Assembly: GCF_042677045.1 (NCBI RefSeq)
Contig: NZ_JBHTIH010000002.1
Location: forward strand, 434,001 to 498,000
DNA from: Lysobacter_K koreensis
GTDB taxonomy: Bacteria > Pseudomonadota > Gammaproteobacteria > Xanthomonadales > Xanthomonadaceae
Length of the DNA stretch: 64,000 bases
Direction of reading: 5' to 3'
Part shown: positions 52,325 through 64,000 of the stretch, in pieces
Layout: each line of letters starts with the position of its first letter
Position numbering within the stretch: position 1 is the stretch's first letter
Made by a program: the position numbers and the translations under genes
Notes under the pieces: model-generated
Told to the model about the DNA's origin: nothing
Databases searched by the model: none
What the model saw: the letters and a program-made list of their open reading frames with translations, nothing else

Positions 52325-54070
52325 TCAGACCGGTTCGCGGTGCACGACCACCAGCTGGATCGCGTTGCCGCCGCGGTAGTCGTCCGGCTCGAGCCGGTAG
52401 GCGATGCGGATGCGACCGGCGGGCACCACCCCATTCCAGCCGCCGAACTCGATCGCGTTCAAACGCAGGCCGGCGTGGCCGGGCTTCACCAGCCCCAGCT
52501 CCAGCTTGAGGTGGCGCTCGCCGACCACGCGCGTGGCCAGCACCTCGAATTCGCCGTCGAACTGCGGTTCGGGGAACCCCTGCCCCCACGGCCCGCCATC
52601 GCGCAGCGCCTGCGCACTGTCGCGGTTGAACTCGTCGCCGGCGAGCTCGCCATCGCTGAGCACATTGGCCTGCAACAGCTCGGGGGTCAGCAGGCGCTCC
52701 GCGCAGACCTGGAACGCGCGCTCGAACGCGTCCAGCGCCTCGGCCGGCAGCGACAGCCCGGCCGCCATCGCGTGGCCACCGAAGCGCTCGATCAGCCCGG
52801 GGTTCCGGGCGTCGACCTCGGCCAGCGCATCGCGGATGTGGAACCCGGGAATCGAACGCGCGGAGCCGCGCAACGTGCCGCTCCCGGGTTCGGCCGGCGC
52901 AAACGCCACCACCGGCCGGTGCAGGCGTTCCTTGATCTTGGACGCGACCAGGCCGACCACCCCCGGATGCCACTGCGCATCGAACAGGCAGACCGCAGCG
53001 GGCACTGCCCCATCGACTAGCGAGACGCGCGCCAGGGCGATCTCGGCGTCCTCGGTCATCTGCTGCTGCACCGCGCGGCGCTCGCCGTTGATCTCGTTCA
53101 AGGTCGCGGCGATGTCGCGGGCCTGCGCCAGGTCGTCGGTAAGCAGGCATTCGATGCCCAGCGCCATGTCCTCGAGCCGACCGGCGGCGTTGAGGCGCGG
53201 GGCGATGCCGTAACCGATGTCGGCCGCAGTCAGCCGGCGCGCGTCACGCTGGGCGACTTCGATCAGCGCGCGCAAGCCCGCGCAGCCCTGCCCCGCGCGC
53301 AGGCGGCGAAGCCCCGCGCCAACCAAGGCGCGATTATTCGCATCCAGCGGCACCAGGTCGGCCACCGTGCCGACCGCCACCAGATCCAGCAACACGGCCA
53401 GATCCGGTTCGGCCGCGGCAAATGCGCCGACCGCACGCAGGTGCCGGCGCAAGGCCAGCAGCACGTAGAACATCACCCCGACGCCGGCCAGCGCCTTGCT
53501 CGGGAATGCATCGCCGCGCAGGTTCGGGTCGACGATGGCGTCGGCCGGCGGCAAGGTTTCACCGGGCAAATGGTGGTCGGTAACCAGCACCTGCCAGCCG
53601 CGCGCCTTGGCCGCGGCAATGCCCGCGTGACAGGCGATGCCGTGGTCGACGGTGACCAGCAGATCGGGCTGCAACCCGGCAAGTTCTTCCACCAGCGCCG
53701 GCGACAAGCCGTAGCCGTGCACCATGCGATTGGGCACCGCGTGCGAGACGCGCTTCGCGCCCAGCAGGCGCAGGCCACGCACGCCTACCGCACACGCCGT
53801 GGCACCATCGCAGTCGAAATCGCCGACGACGACGATGTGGCGGTCGCGGGCAATCGCATCGACGAGCAAGGCGGTGGCCGCGTCGAGTCCGCCGAGCGAA
53901 TCGGGCGGCAGCAGCTGTGCCAGGCGTGGCTGCGCCTGTTCGATGGCGGTGGCGCCACGCGCGGCATAAAGCCGGCGCAGCAGCGGCGGCACCGCCTCGG
54001 GCCAACGGCCCGCGTCGGCGGTGGTGCGGCGACGCAGCCGCGGGCCGGGCAAGGCGCCGTCGCCGTTCAT
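52325..54070 (-). CDS. recJ: Single-stranded-DNA-specific 5'-3' exonuclease RecJ
   Basis: It degrades single-stranded DNA in recombination and mismatch repair. The 581-residue protein has the DHH phosphoesterase motifs GDFDCDGA (83-90), VTVDHGI, VTDHHLPGE and ADLVPLD, then the DHHA1 region with RFGGHAMAAG and the C-terminal OB fold. Its ATG overlaps the rpfE stop (ATGA). In X. campestris recJ likewise borders rpfE. Confidence 0.96.
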   Translation of the reverse strand: MNGDGALPGPRLRRRTTADAGRWPEAVPPLLRRLYAARGATAIEQAQPRLAQLLPPDSLGGLDAATALLVDAIARDRHIVVVGDFDCDGATACAVGVRGLRLLGAKRVSHAVPNRMVHGYGLSPALVEELAGLQPDLLVTVDHGIACHAGIAAAKARGWQVLVTDHHLPGETLPPADAIVDPNLRGDAFPSKALAGVGVMFYVLLALRRHLRAVGAFAAAEPDLAVLLDLVAVGTVADLVPLDANNRALVGAGLRRLRAGQGCAGLRALIEVAQRDARRLTAADIGYGIAPRLNAAGRLEDMALGIECLLTDDLAQARDIAATLNEINGERRAVQQQMTEDAEIALARVSLVDGAVPAAVCLFDAQWHPGVVGLVASKIKERLHRPVVAFAPAEPGSGTLRGSARSIPGFHIRDALAEVDARNPGLIERFGGHAMAAGLSLPAEALDAFERAFQVCAERLLTPELLQANVLSDGELAGDEFNRDSAQALRDGGPWGQGFPEPQFDGEFEVLATRVVGERHLKLELGLVKPGHAGLRLNAIEFGGWNGVVPAGRIRIAYRLEPDDYRGGNAIQLVVVHREPV

Positions 54071-55011
54071 GCGTCGAGTGCTGGCAGCGGGCGGCGCCAG
54101 AAGCGCCAGCGCTGGCTGGGGGCGAGATCGAACTGCGCGCCGTCGGCGAAATCCAAGCGCACGCGCCCGAGTCGCCGCGCCTGCAGGTCGGCCCGCAACG
54201 GCAGCAGCCAGTCGTTCGCCAACGCGGCCAGGTCGCGCGCCTGGCGCAGGTCGACGATGCTGTTGCCCTCGACCGATTGCCAACGCGGCGGCAGGTGCAC
54301 GGCAGCGACCTTGGCGAGGGCGGCGAACGCCTGCATCGCGTCGTCGTCGGTCTGGACCCGGTCGAACGGCATGCGCACGTGGTCGGGCACGGCGCCGGCG
54401 CCCCAGAACCACAGCGAGTTGATCGTCGGCAGGCCGGCCGCGGCGCGCTGCGCGTTGCGCGGGTGGTTGTGCAGCACCACCTGCGCCTCGCTGAGCAACG
54501 CGCGCCAGCGGCGGCCCTCGCTGCCCGCGCTGTCGCTGATGCCCGGCAACTGCTCGAACAGGTCGGCGCCGAGCGCGTCGTCGGGGCTGGTGAACGCCGG
54601 CAACTTCGCGCCGCGTGGCAGTTGCAGGTACCAGCGTGTCGGCGTGGGCGCGTCGATCGGGAAACCGGCGTCGCCGAACAACGGCTTCAGTGCCGGCAGA
54701 AATGCGGTGCTGTCTTCCGTGGTGATCGACAGCGCGTCACCGAACGCCAGCAGGCGTGCACCGTTGATGTCAGGACGCACGTGCACCGGGTCGGCGCGCA
54801 GCCACATCGCATGCGCGGCGTCGCCGACGTCGCGCTGGCGGGTGGCCGCCGCGACCGGCCAGCCGCGCGGCAACACGTCGAACGCGCGCGCCACCTGGGT
54901 GCCGCCTTCGAGTGTGCGATCGGCGCGCCCCAGCCAGGTGGCGAGCGTCGGGGGCAGCCGCTGCGGTGCCAGTCGGCTGCGTTCGGGCAGCAGCAGCGTG
55001 GCGCTCGCCAC
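54067..55011 (-). CDS. rpfE: RpfE-like protein (phosphoglycerate mutase-like, rpf cluster)
   Basis: The 314-residue protein matches the xanthomonad RpfE family in context and character: a cytoplasmic protein between recJ and greA with no signal peptide. Such proteins are often annotated as phosphoglycerate mutase-like because of distant similarity to the cofactor-independent enzymes. Recognisable blocks are HAMWLRADPVHVRPDINGARL, LPTINSLWFWGAG and LPPRWQSVEGNS. The molecular function is not established; in X. campestris rpfE mutants have altered extracellular enzyme and polysaccharide levels. The GTG start at 55011 is the only reasonable one near the similarity boundary. Confidence 0.82.
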   Translation of the reverse strand: MASATLLLPERSRLAPQRLPPTLATWLGRADRTLEGGTQVARAFDVLPRGWPVAAATRQRDVGDAAHAMWLRADPVHVRPDINGARLLAFGDALSITTEDSTAFLPALKPLFGDAGFPIDAPTPTRWYLQLPRGAKLPAFTSPDDALGADLFEQLPGISDSAGSEGRRWRALLSEAQVVLHNHPRNAQRAAAGLPTINSLWFWGAGAVPDHVRMPFDRVQTDDDAMQAFAALAKVAAVHLPPRWQSVEGNSIVDLRQARDLAALANDWLLPLRADLQARRLGRVRLDFADGAQFDLAPSQRWRFWRRPLPALDA

Positions 55012-55055
55012 GTCAGGCGGCCACGGCGGGGTCGCGAAGCCCGGAGTCGCCGCGC

Positions 55056-55532
55056 TCAGGCAACGTAGCTGACGCCGACGATGTCGTACTCGCGGGTGCC
55101 GCCCGGCGCTTCGATGGTGACGCTGTCGCCCTCGTGCTTGCCGATCAGCGCGCGCGCCACCGGCGACGAGATCGCGATCAGGCCCTGCTTGATGTCGGCC
55201 TCGAGGTCGCCAACGATCTGGTAGGTGCGCTCTTCGTCGGTCTCGGTGTCGGCCAGCTCGACTGTCGCGCCGAACACGACCCGCGACCCAGCGTTGAGCG
55301 CGGCGATGTCGATCACCTGCGCATGCGAGAGCTCCGACTCGAGCTGCTTGATGCGGCCCTCGATGAAGCTCTGCTGTTCGCGCGCGGCGTGGTACTCGGC
55401 GTTCTCCTTGAGATCGCCGTGGGCGCGCGCTTCCGAGATCGCATGGATCACCGCCGGTCGCTTGACCGACTTCAGTTCTTCCAACTCGGCGCGCAAACGC
55501 TGCGCGCCCTTCACCGTCAACGGTGCTCTCAT
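55056..55532 (-). CDS. greA: Transcription elongation factor GreA
   Basis: It rescues backtracked RNA polymerase by stimulating transcript cleavage. The 158-residue protein has the N-terminal coiled coil, with the acidic tip in [20 protein letters not shown], and the C-terminal FKBP-like domain from [14 protein letters not shown] to [18 protein letters not shown]. The start at 55532 is used because [13 protein letters not shown] aligns with the family. It lies between carB and rpfE. Confidence 0.97.
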   Translation of the reverse strand: MRAPLTVKGAQRLRAELEELKSVKRPAVIHAISEARAHGDLKENAEYHAAREQQSFIEGRIKQLESELSHAQVIDIAALNAGSRVVFGATVELADTETDEERTYQIVGDLEADIKQGLIAISSPVARALIGKHEGDSVTIEAPGGTREYDIVGVSYVA

Positions 55533-55658
55533 TGCCTGTTCCTCGCGTCGGCGCACGGCCGACCAGTTCGTTGGGGACGCCCGATTGTGCCCGGAACGAC
55601 CTCGCGTTGGCGTCGTGGCCGCCACCCCCTCTTCACGGGAATGGCGGCCAGGGATCCA

Positions 55659-58910
<3,252 letters not shown>

Positions 58911-59016
58911 GGCTTCCTCATGGATTCTTCGGGCGCACCGTGGCAGCCCGACATTGCTGGTTCGACTCGTTGTCACGCAGCGCCGGTGGGCGACGCGTAT
59001 CCAGTCGCAGGGTTCC

Positions 59017-59571
59017 TTACTTGCGCACGATCCCGCAGTTTTGCGCAGCCACCTCAACGGCGGCGGCGTCCTGATCCGCTGAGCCGAACGACGGGAATTT
59101 CTTCTGCATCACTTCAGCGGCAGGAGTCTGCATGAAAGCCGCAATGTCCTGGCGTTCCGCGGCACCCAGGCCGGCCTCTACTGCCGCCATGTCAGGAACG
59201 GGCTGCCCCTTGACCTGGGCGATCGTCATGTCGCGCATCGCCCCGAGCACTTTGCTGCCGCCCGGGGTCTTCGCAAACGCGATCCATGCGACCGCCGTGG
59301 CGTCGTCGCCGAACATCGAACCGATGCTCTGCCGCATATCGGCGTGCGCGTTCTCGGTCAGCGAATCGAGAAGGCATTTGCGCTGGCCCGGCGGAAACAC
59401 CTCGAAACTTGCATCCGTCTCAAACAGCTTGGCAAGCACGTAGTCGATCGTCACGTCGAGGCCGAGCATCCGCTCCACGGCCACGATGCTTTGCGGTGTC
59501 GGTGCGTCGGCCGCTGCGATGGACGGGAAGCACAACAACAACAGGCACATACTGCGCAGAAAAGCGTTCAA
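59017..59571 (-). CDS. Small exported protein between carA and carB (DUF2059-like, tentative)
   Basis: The 184-residue protein is predicted to start at a TTG that overlaps the carA stop (TTGA), with GGAAG upstream; an ATG at 59550 is an alternative. It has a signal peptide ([18 protein letters not shown], cleaved before DAPTPQ). The mature protein is helical with [19 protein letters not shown] near its end, a pattern seen in DUF2059-type proteins, and two Cys (QRKCLLD and AQNCGI) that could pair. Function is unknown. Its place inside the carAB operon looks conserved in position only. Confidence 0.72.
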   Translation of the reverse strand: MNAFLRSMCLLLLCFPSIAAADAPTPQSIVAVERMLGLDVTIDYVLAKLFETDASFEVFPPGQRKCLLDSLTENAHADMRQSIGSMFGDDATAVAWIAFAKTPGGSKVLGAMRDMTIAQVKGQPVPDMAAVEAGLGAAERQDIAAFMQTPAAEVMQKKFPSFGSADQDAAAVEVAAQNCGIVRK

Positions 59572-60695
59572 CGGACTTCCTTCATGAGTGCGACGAACTT
59601 GTCGAACAGCGGCGCGACGTCGTGCGGGCCGGGGCTGGCTTCCGGGTGACCCTGGAAGCTGAAGGCGGGCGCGTCGGTCAGTTCGATGCCCTGGTTGCTG
59701 CCGTCGAACAGCGAGCGATGCGTGACACGTGCGTTGGCTGGCAGCGTCGTCTCGTCGACCGCGAAGCCGTGGTTCTGGCTGGTGATCATCACCCGGCCTG
59801 TGTCGAGGTCCTGTACCGGGTGGTTGGCACCGTGATGGCCGAACTTCATCTTGACCGTCTGCGCGCCGACCGCCAGGCCGAGCAGCTGGTGGCCGAGGCA
59901 GATGCCGTAGGTCGGGACCTTGCGCTCGACGAACTCCCTGATCGCGGCGATCGCGTAGTCGCACGGGGCCGGATCACCGGGACCATTCGACAGGAACACG
60001 CCGTCGGGCTTGAGCGCGAACACTTCCTCGGCGCCCGTCTGCGCCGGCACCACGGTCACGCGGCAGCCGCGCTCGGCGAGCATGCGCAGGATGTTGAGTT
60101 TGCAGCCGAAGTCGTAGGCGACCACGTGGAACTTCGCATCGGCCTGCGCAAACGTGTTGCTGTCGAGGTCGAGCTGGCCGTCGCGCCATTCGTAGCGCTC
60201 GCGGGTGCAGACTTCCTTCGCCAGGTCCATGCCCTTGAGGCCGGGGAACTGCCGCGCCGCCTCGATCGCCTTGGCCGCGTCGATGCCCTCGCCCGCCATC
60301 AGCGCACCGTTCTGCGCGCCGCTGTCGCGCAGCAGGCGCGTCAGCTTGCGGGTGTCGATGTCGGCGATCGCGACCACACCGCGCTTGGCCAGCCACTCCG
60401 GCAGCGCGACCTGGCTGCGCCAGTTGCTCGGCCGGCGCGGCACGTTGCGCACGATCAGGCCCGAGGCCCAGACCTTGCCGGCCTCGTCGTCCTGGTCGGT
60501 GCAGCCGGTGTTGCCGACGTGCGGATAGGTCAGCGTCACCAGTTGGCGCGCGTAGGAGGGGTCGGTCAGGATTTCCTGGTAGCCGGTGATCGCAGTGTTG
60601 AACACCACCTCGCCGACGGAAAGGCCGGGCGCGCCTACGGAAATGCCCTCGAAAACGGTGCCGTCTTCGAGCGCGAGGATTGCGGGATGGGTCAC
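59568..60695 (-). CDS. carA: Carbamoyl-phosphate synthase small subunit (glutaminase)
   Basis: It hydrolyses glutamine and channels ammonia to CarB. The 375-residue protein has the N-terminal CPSase domain ([15 protein letters not shown]) and a class I glutamine amidotransferase domain with the nucleophile in [14 protein letters not shown] and the catalytic His and Glu in [13 protein letters not shown]. The GTG start at 60695 has AAGG about 10 bases upstream. The usual carAB pair is split here by a small exported-protein gene. Confidence 0.97.
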   Translation of the reverse strand: MTHPAILALEDGTVFEGISVGAPGLSVGEVVFNTAITGYQEILTDPSYARQLVTLTYPHVGNTGCTDQDDEAGKVWASGLIVRNVPRRPSNWRSQVALPEWLAKRGVVAIADIDTRKLTRLLRDSGAQNGALMAGEGIDAAKAIEAARQFPGLKGMDLAKEVCTRERYEWRDGQLDLDSNTFAQADAKFHVVAYDFGCKLNILRMLAERGCRVTVVPAQTGAEEVFALKPDGVFLSNGPGDPAPCDYAIAAIREFVERKVPTYGICLGHQLLGLAVGAQTVKMKFGHHGANHPVQDLDTGRVMITSQNHGFAVDETTLPANARVTHRSLFDGSNQGIELTDAPAFSFQGHPEASPGPHDVAPLFDKFVALMKEVR

Positions 60696-60886
60696 GGGGG
60701 TTCGCCTTGGCTGCCGGGGGTACTGAAACCGCCGAGCGCGCCCCGGAAAAACCGGGTTGCAGCAAAACACGGACTCGGTGCGGGACCGGTCCGGCGGGCG
60801 GGGTTCAGGCGAGCGAGAATTCTAGCGGCGAGCGGCCGCCAAAGCCAGCATCAAATTCGGTGATTTGCGCCATTCGAGGGCACGGA

Positions 60887-61621
60887 TCAGGCCAGCAGGT
60901 CGCGCAACCGGTACAGGCCGGGCACGCGCGCAGGCAGGCGGGTGGCGGCGTGCAGCGCGCCGCGGGCGAAGATGTCGCGGTTGGTGGCGCGATGGTTCAG
61001 CTCGATGCGCTCGCCGGCGGCGGTGAATTGAACGAAGTGTTCACCGACGATATCGCCGGCGCGCAGCGAGGCGTAACGCGGGGATGCGCCACCGTGTTCG
61101 GCGCAGGCACCCAGGGCCAGCGCGGTGCCGGAGGGTGCGTCTTTCTTGTGCACGTGGTGGGCCTCGACGATGTCGCAATCCCAGCCCGGCAGCGCCGCCG
61201 CGGCGCGCTCGACCAGTTCGCTCAGCACCGCCACGCCCAGGCTGAAGTTGGCCGACGACAAAACCGGGATGCGGGTCGCGGCGGATTCGAGCGCGGCGCG
61301 CTGGGCGTCGCTGAGCCCAGTTGTCCCCGAGACCAACGCTGCGTCGCGCTCGGCGCACAAGCCCAGAATGCCGTCGAACCCTCCTGCGAGGCTGAAGTCG
61401 ATCGCGACGTCGAACGCCGGCACGCCGTGCATCTCCTTGGCCGCGAAGTACGGCACGCCGTCGACCACCCGCTGCGCGGGCTGCGCGCGTGACACCGCGG
61501 CCACGACCTTGGCGTCGTCGCGCTCGGCCGCCAGGCGAAGCAAGGCCTGGCCCATGCGCCCGGACGCGCCGTGGATCAGGATGCGGATCGTGGTGCCGGT
61601 CTTGGTGGTGCTCGAAGTCAT
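60887..61621 (-). CDS. dapB: 4-hydroxy-tetrahydrodipicolinate reductase
   Basis: It acts in the lysine and diaminopimelate pathway with NAD(P)H. The 244-residue protein has the nucleotide loop HGASGRMGQALL, the SGTTGLSDAQ block, and the catalytic signature VEAHHVHKKDAPSGTA. It is slightly shorter than E. coli DapB (273) because of small loop losses. The 191 bases between it and carA show no gene or terminator that I recognise. Confidence 0.96.
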   Translation of the reverse strand: MTSSTTKTGTTIRILIHGASGRMGQALLRLAAERDDAKVVAAVSRAQPAQRVVDGVPYFAAKEMHGVPAFDVAIDFSLAGGFDGILGLCAERDAALVSGTTGLSDAQRAALESAATRIPVLSSANFSLGVAVLSELVERAAAALPGWDCDIVEAHHVHKKDAPSGTALALGACAEHGGASPRYASLRAGDIVGEHFVQFTAAGERIELNHRATNRDIFARGALHAATRLPARVPGLYRLRDLLA

Positions 61622-61686
61622 GCGTGCAGGCTAGCGGTGCCGGCACGGGGCGACAAGCGCGGGCGCAGCAGCCGCCCGCGATGCGA

Positions 61687-62808
61687 TCACGAGGTCATGC
61701 GATCCCAGAAGCCCTTGACGCCATCTAGAAAGGTGGACGAACGCGGCGAATGCTTGCGTGCCCCCTCCCCGACGAACGTCGCTTCGAATTTCTCGAGCAG
61801 CTCGCGTTGTTCCGGGGTCAGGTTGACCGGGGTCTCGACCACGACCCGGCAGTAGAGGTCGCCGACCTTGCGGCTGCGTACCGATTTCACGCCCTGGTCG
61901 CGCAACCGGAACAGCTTGCCGGTCTGGGTCTCGAACGGGATCCGCAATTCGACTTCGCCGCCCAGCGTGGGCACGCGGATGGTGTCGCCGAGCGCGGCCT
62001 GCGAGATCCGGATCGGCACGTCGCAATGGAGGTCGTCGCCGTCGCGCTGGAAGATCTCGTGCTCGCGCACGCGCACGTCGACGTACAGATCACCGGGCGG
62101 CGAACCGGCCGGGCCAGCCTCGCCCTCGCCCGCCAGGCGGATGCGATCTCCGTTGTCGACGCCGGCGGGAATCTTGACCTGCAGGGTCTTGGTGCGCTCG
62201 ACGCGACCTTGGCCGCGGCAGTCGCCGCACGGGTTGGAGATGCTCTGGCCGCGGCCGTCGCAATGCGGGCAGGCCTGCTGCATCGAGAAGATGCCGCGCT
62301 GGAAACGCACCTGGCCGCGACCGTGGCAGGTGGCGCAGGTTTCGACCTTGCCGTCGGCGGATCCGCTGCCATCGCAGCTGTCGCATTCGTCGAGCGTGGG
62401 GATCTCGATCTGTTTCTCGACCCCGTTGATGGCCTCCTCTAGGGACAGCTCCATCACGTAGCCGATGTCGGCGCCGCGGCGCGGTGCGCGCGCGCCGCCA
62501 CCGCCTCCGAAGATGTTGCCGAAGATGTCGCCGAAGATGTCGCCCATGTCGGCGTGGCCCTGGCCACCGCCGCCCATGCCGTGCTCGAACGCGGCGTGGC
62601 CATGCTGGTCGTAGGCGCGGCGCCGGCCGGCGTCGGTCAGCACCTCGTACGCCTCCTTGCACTCCTTGAACGCGGCCTCGGACGAGTGGTCGCCCGGGTT
62701 GCGGTCAGGGTGGTGCTTCATCGCGCTGCGGCGATAGGCCTTCTTCAGGTCCTCGTCGGAGGCGTTGCGGGCCACGCCCAAAACTTCGTAGTAGTCGCGC
62801 TTGCTCAT
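61687..62808 (-). CDS. dnaJ: Chaperone protein DnaJ
   Basis: It is the J-domain co-chaperone of DnaK. The 373-residue protein has the J domain with the HPD tripeptide ([11 protein letters not shown]), a Gly/Phe-type linker ([20 protein letters not shown]), four CxxCxGxG zinc-binding repeats ([24 protein letters not shown] and CGDCRGQG) and the two C-terminal beta domains. It is downstream of dnaK with a hairpin in the 115-base gap. Confidence 0.98.
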   Translation of the reverse strand: MSKRDYYEVLGVARNASDEDLKKAYRRSAMKHHPDRNPGDHSSEAAFKECKEAYEVLTDAGRRRAYDQHGHAAFEHGMGGGGQGHADMGDIFGDIFGNIFGGGGGARAPRRGADIGYVMELSLEEAINGVEKQIEIPTLDECDSCDGSGSADGKVETCATCHGRGQVRFQRGIFSMQQACPHCDGRGQSISNPCGDCRGQGRVERTKTLQVKIPAGVDNGDRIRLAGEGEAGPAGSPPGDLYVDVRVREHEIFQRDGDDLHCDVPIRISQAALGDTIRVPTLGGEVELRIPFETQTGKLFRLRDQGVKSVRSRKVGDLYCRVVVETPVNLTPEQRELLEKFEATFVGEGARKHSPRSSTFLDGVKGFWDRMTS

Positions 62809-62833
62809 CGATGCTGCCGTTGTTCCCTAAACA

Positions 62834-62862
62834 GACGGGCAGGCCGTGGTGGCCTGCCCGTC
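62834..62862 (-). terminator. Hairpin between dnaK and dnaJ (partial terminator or processing site)
   Basis: GACGGGCAGGCC/GGCCTGCCCGTC is a perfect 12-base stem with a 5-base loop. On the minus strand it is followed by TGTTT, a short T-run, so it could reduce dnaJ expression relative to dnaK. Confidence 0.6.
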
Positions 62863-62923
62863 GCGCTGTTGCGTTGTCGTTGCTGATAGCCTGGTCCCAG
62901 TCGACTTGATCAAGCCGGCTCGA

Positions 62924-64000
62924 TCAGGCCTGCTTGTCGTCCTTGACCTCGGTGAACTCGGCGTCCACCACGTCATCGGACTTGCCCGCACCCGCGCCCG
63001 CGCCCGGACCCTCGGCATCCGGACCCGGCTGCTGCGTCTGGACCGCCGCAAACAGCGCCTGCGAGGCGGCTTCCAGCGCCTTCGACTTGGCCTCGATCTG
63101 GCCCTTGTCGTCGCCCTTCATCGCCGTTTCCAGCTCGGCAATCGCGCCCTCGGCCGCACCGATGGCTTCGCCGGGCAGCTTCTCGCCGTGTTCCTTGATG
63201 GTGCTGCGGGCCATGTGGATCAGGCCGTCGGCCTGGTTGCGCGCCTGCACCAGTTCGTGGAACTTCTGGTCTTCCTCGCGGTTGGCCTCGGCGTCGGCGA
63301 CCATCTTGGCGATCTCTTCCTCGGACAGGCCCGAGCCGGCCTTGATCTCGACCTTCTGCTCCTTGCCGGTCTTCTTGTCCTTGGCAGTCACGTGGACGAT
63401 GCCGTTGGCGTCGATGTCGAACGACACCTCGACCTGCGGCATGCCGCGCGGCGCCGGCTCGATCCCGGCCAGGTCGAAGCGCGCCAGCGACTTGTTGTAG
63501 CGGGCCTGTTCGCGCTCGCCCTGCAGCACGTGCACGGTCACCGCGGACTGGTTGTCCTCGGCGGTCGAGAAGGTCTGCGAGGCCTTGGTCGGGACGGTGG
63601 TGTTCTTCTCGATGATCTTGGTGAACACCCCGCCCAGGGTCTCGATGCCCAGGCTGAGCGGGGTCACGTCGAGCAGCAGCACGTCCTTGACGTCGCCCTG
63701 CAGCACGCCGCCCTGGATCGCGGCACCCACGGCCACGGCCTCGTCCGGGTTGACGTCCTTGCGCGGCTCCTTGCCGAAGAAATCGGCCACCGCCTGGCTG
63801 ACCTTGGGCATGCGGGTCTGGCCGCCGACCAGGATCACTTCGCTGATGTCGCTGGCGCGCAGGCTGGCGTCGTTGAGCGCGATGCGGCACGGCTCGATCG
63901 TCTTCTTGACCAGGTCCTCGACCAGCGACTCGAGCTTGGCCCGGGTCAGCTTGATGTTGAGGTGCTTCGGGCCGGACGCGTCGGCGGTGACGTACGGCAG
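62924..64000 (-). CDS. dnaK: Chaperone protein DnaK (5' part beyond window edge)
   Basis: This is the Hsp70 chaperone. The window holds the 3' part: the frame is open to the last base ([20 protein letters not shown] at the edge), covering the end of the ATPase domain with [14 protein letters not shown] and the [13 protein letters not shown] motif. The linker [13 protein letters not shown], the substrate-binding beta domain and the helical lid follow, and the protein ends with the acidic [11 protein letters not shown] typical of proteobacterial DnaK. About 359 of 640 residues are visible. No stop or frameshift interrupts it. Confidence 0.98.
   Translation of the reverse strand: MPYVTADASGPKHLNIKLTRAKLESLVEDLVKKTIEPCRIALNDASLRASDISEVILVGGQTRMPKVSQAVADFFGKEPRKDVNPDEAVAVGAAIQGGVLQGDVKDVLLLDVTPLSLGIETLGGVFTKIIEKNTTVPTKASQTFSTAEDNQSAVTVHVLQGEREQARYNKSLARFDLAGIEPAPRGMPQVEVSFDIDANGIVHVTAKDKKTGKEQKVEIKAGSGLSEEEIAKMVADAEANREEDQKFHELVQARNQADGLIHMARSTIKEHGEKLPGEAIGAAEGAIAELETAMKGDDKGQIEAKSKALEAASQALFAAVQTQQPGPDAEGPGAGAGAGKSDDVVDAEFTEVKDDKQA

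Overview
The window is a GC-rich chromosomal segment from a member of the Xanthomonadaceae (Lysobacter/Luteimonas/Xanthomonas relatives). This is inferred from gene content: a complete rpf cluster with aconitase (rpfA), rpfB, rpfF, a convergent rpfGC pair and rpfE; the order recJ-rpfE-greA-carB-carA-dapB-dnaJ-dnaK; a ftsK-lolA-rarA block; and CopA/CopB copper proteins. Nearly all of it is densely packed core genome. No insertion sequence, prophage, CRISPR array, rRNA or tRNA gene was recognised.

Left part (1-14.8 kb): the 3' end of dnaB; an alanine racemase of an unexpected subfamily; a CPD photolyase; a wax ester synthase/DGAT; an OmpA-type lipoprotein; a convergent FAD oxidoreductase; the tmRNA gene ssrA; and a copAB copper operon. 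A dif/XerCD-like palindrome at 11432-11459 lies between copB and a decayed S41 peptidase gene, so this may be a recombination junction. A lipocalin, a DUF4124 protein and the fabAB operon follow.

Centre-left (15-20.3 kb): the most unusual locus. Five minus-strand genes, in transcription order, encode a 517-residue Gly/Asn/Asp/Ser-rich exported protein, a short exported relative of it, a periplasmic C39 cysteine peptidase, a third small exported protein, and an outer-membrane barrel with an N-terminal coiled coil. The order and protein types match the CDEF part of the Pseudomonas fap functional-amyloid system, but the main subunit is quite different in composition. Two of the small proteins carry double-glycine-like sites that could be substrates of the C39 peptidase. 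The large and small proteins share a C-terminal QNSG..LIQ motif.

Middle (20.3-36.4 kb): housekeeping genes rarA, a secreted protein, lolA, ftsK, ald (with an intrinsic-terminator hairpin just before its RBS), trxB, a FemAB-like protein, aat, infA, clpA and clpS (these last four being N-degron pathway genes plus IF-1), then NUDIX-mnmA-hflD as a translationally coupled operon.

Right part (36.6-64 kb): acnA/rpfA followed by a short relic of a second aconitase 3' end; rpfB and rpfF (DSF turnover and synthesis) converging on rpfGC (DSF sensing and c-di-GMP hydrolysis); lysS; prfB with the classical autoregulatory +1 frameshift; a VIT/vWA protein where other xanthomonads carry rpfD/rpfI; recJ; rpfE; greA; carBA with a small exported protein between them; dapB; dnaJ; and the 3' part of dnaK running off the end. 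The rpf genes would control social behaviour such as biofilm dispersal, which makes the nearby amyloid-like locus a plausible but untested output.
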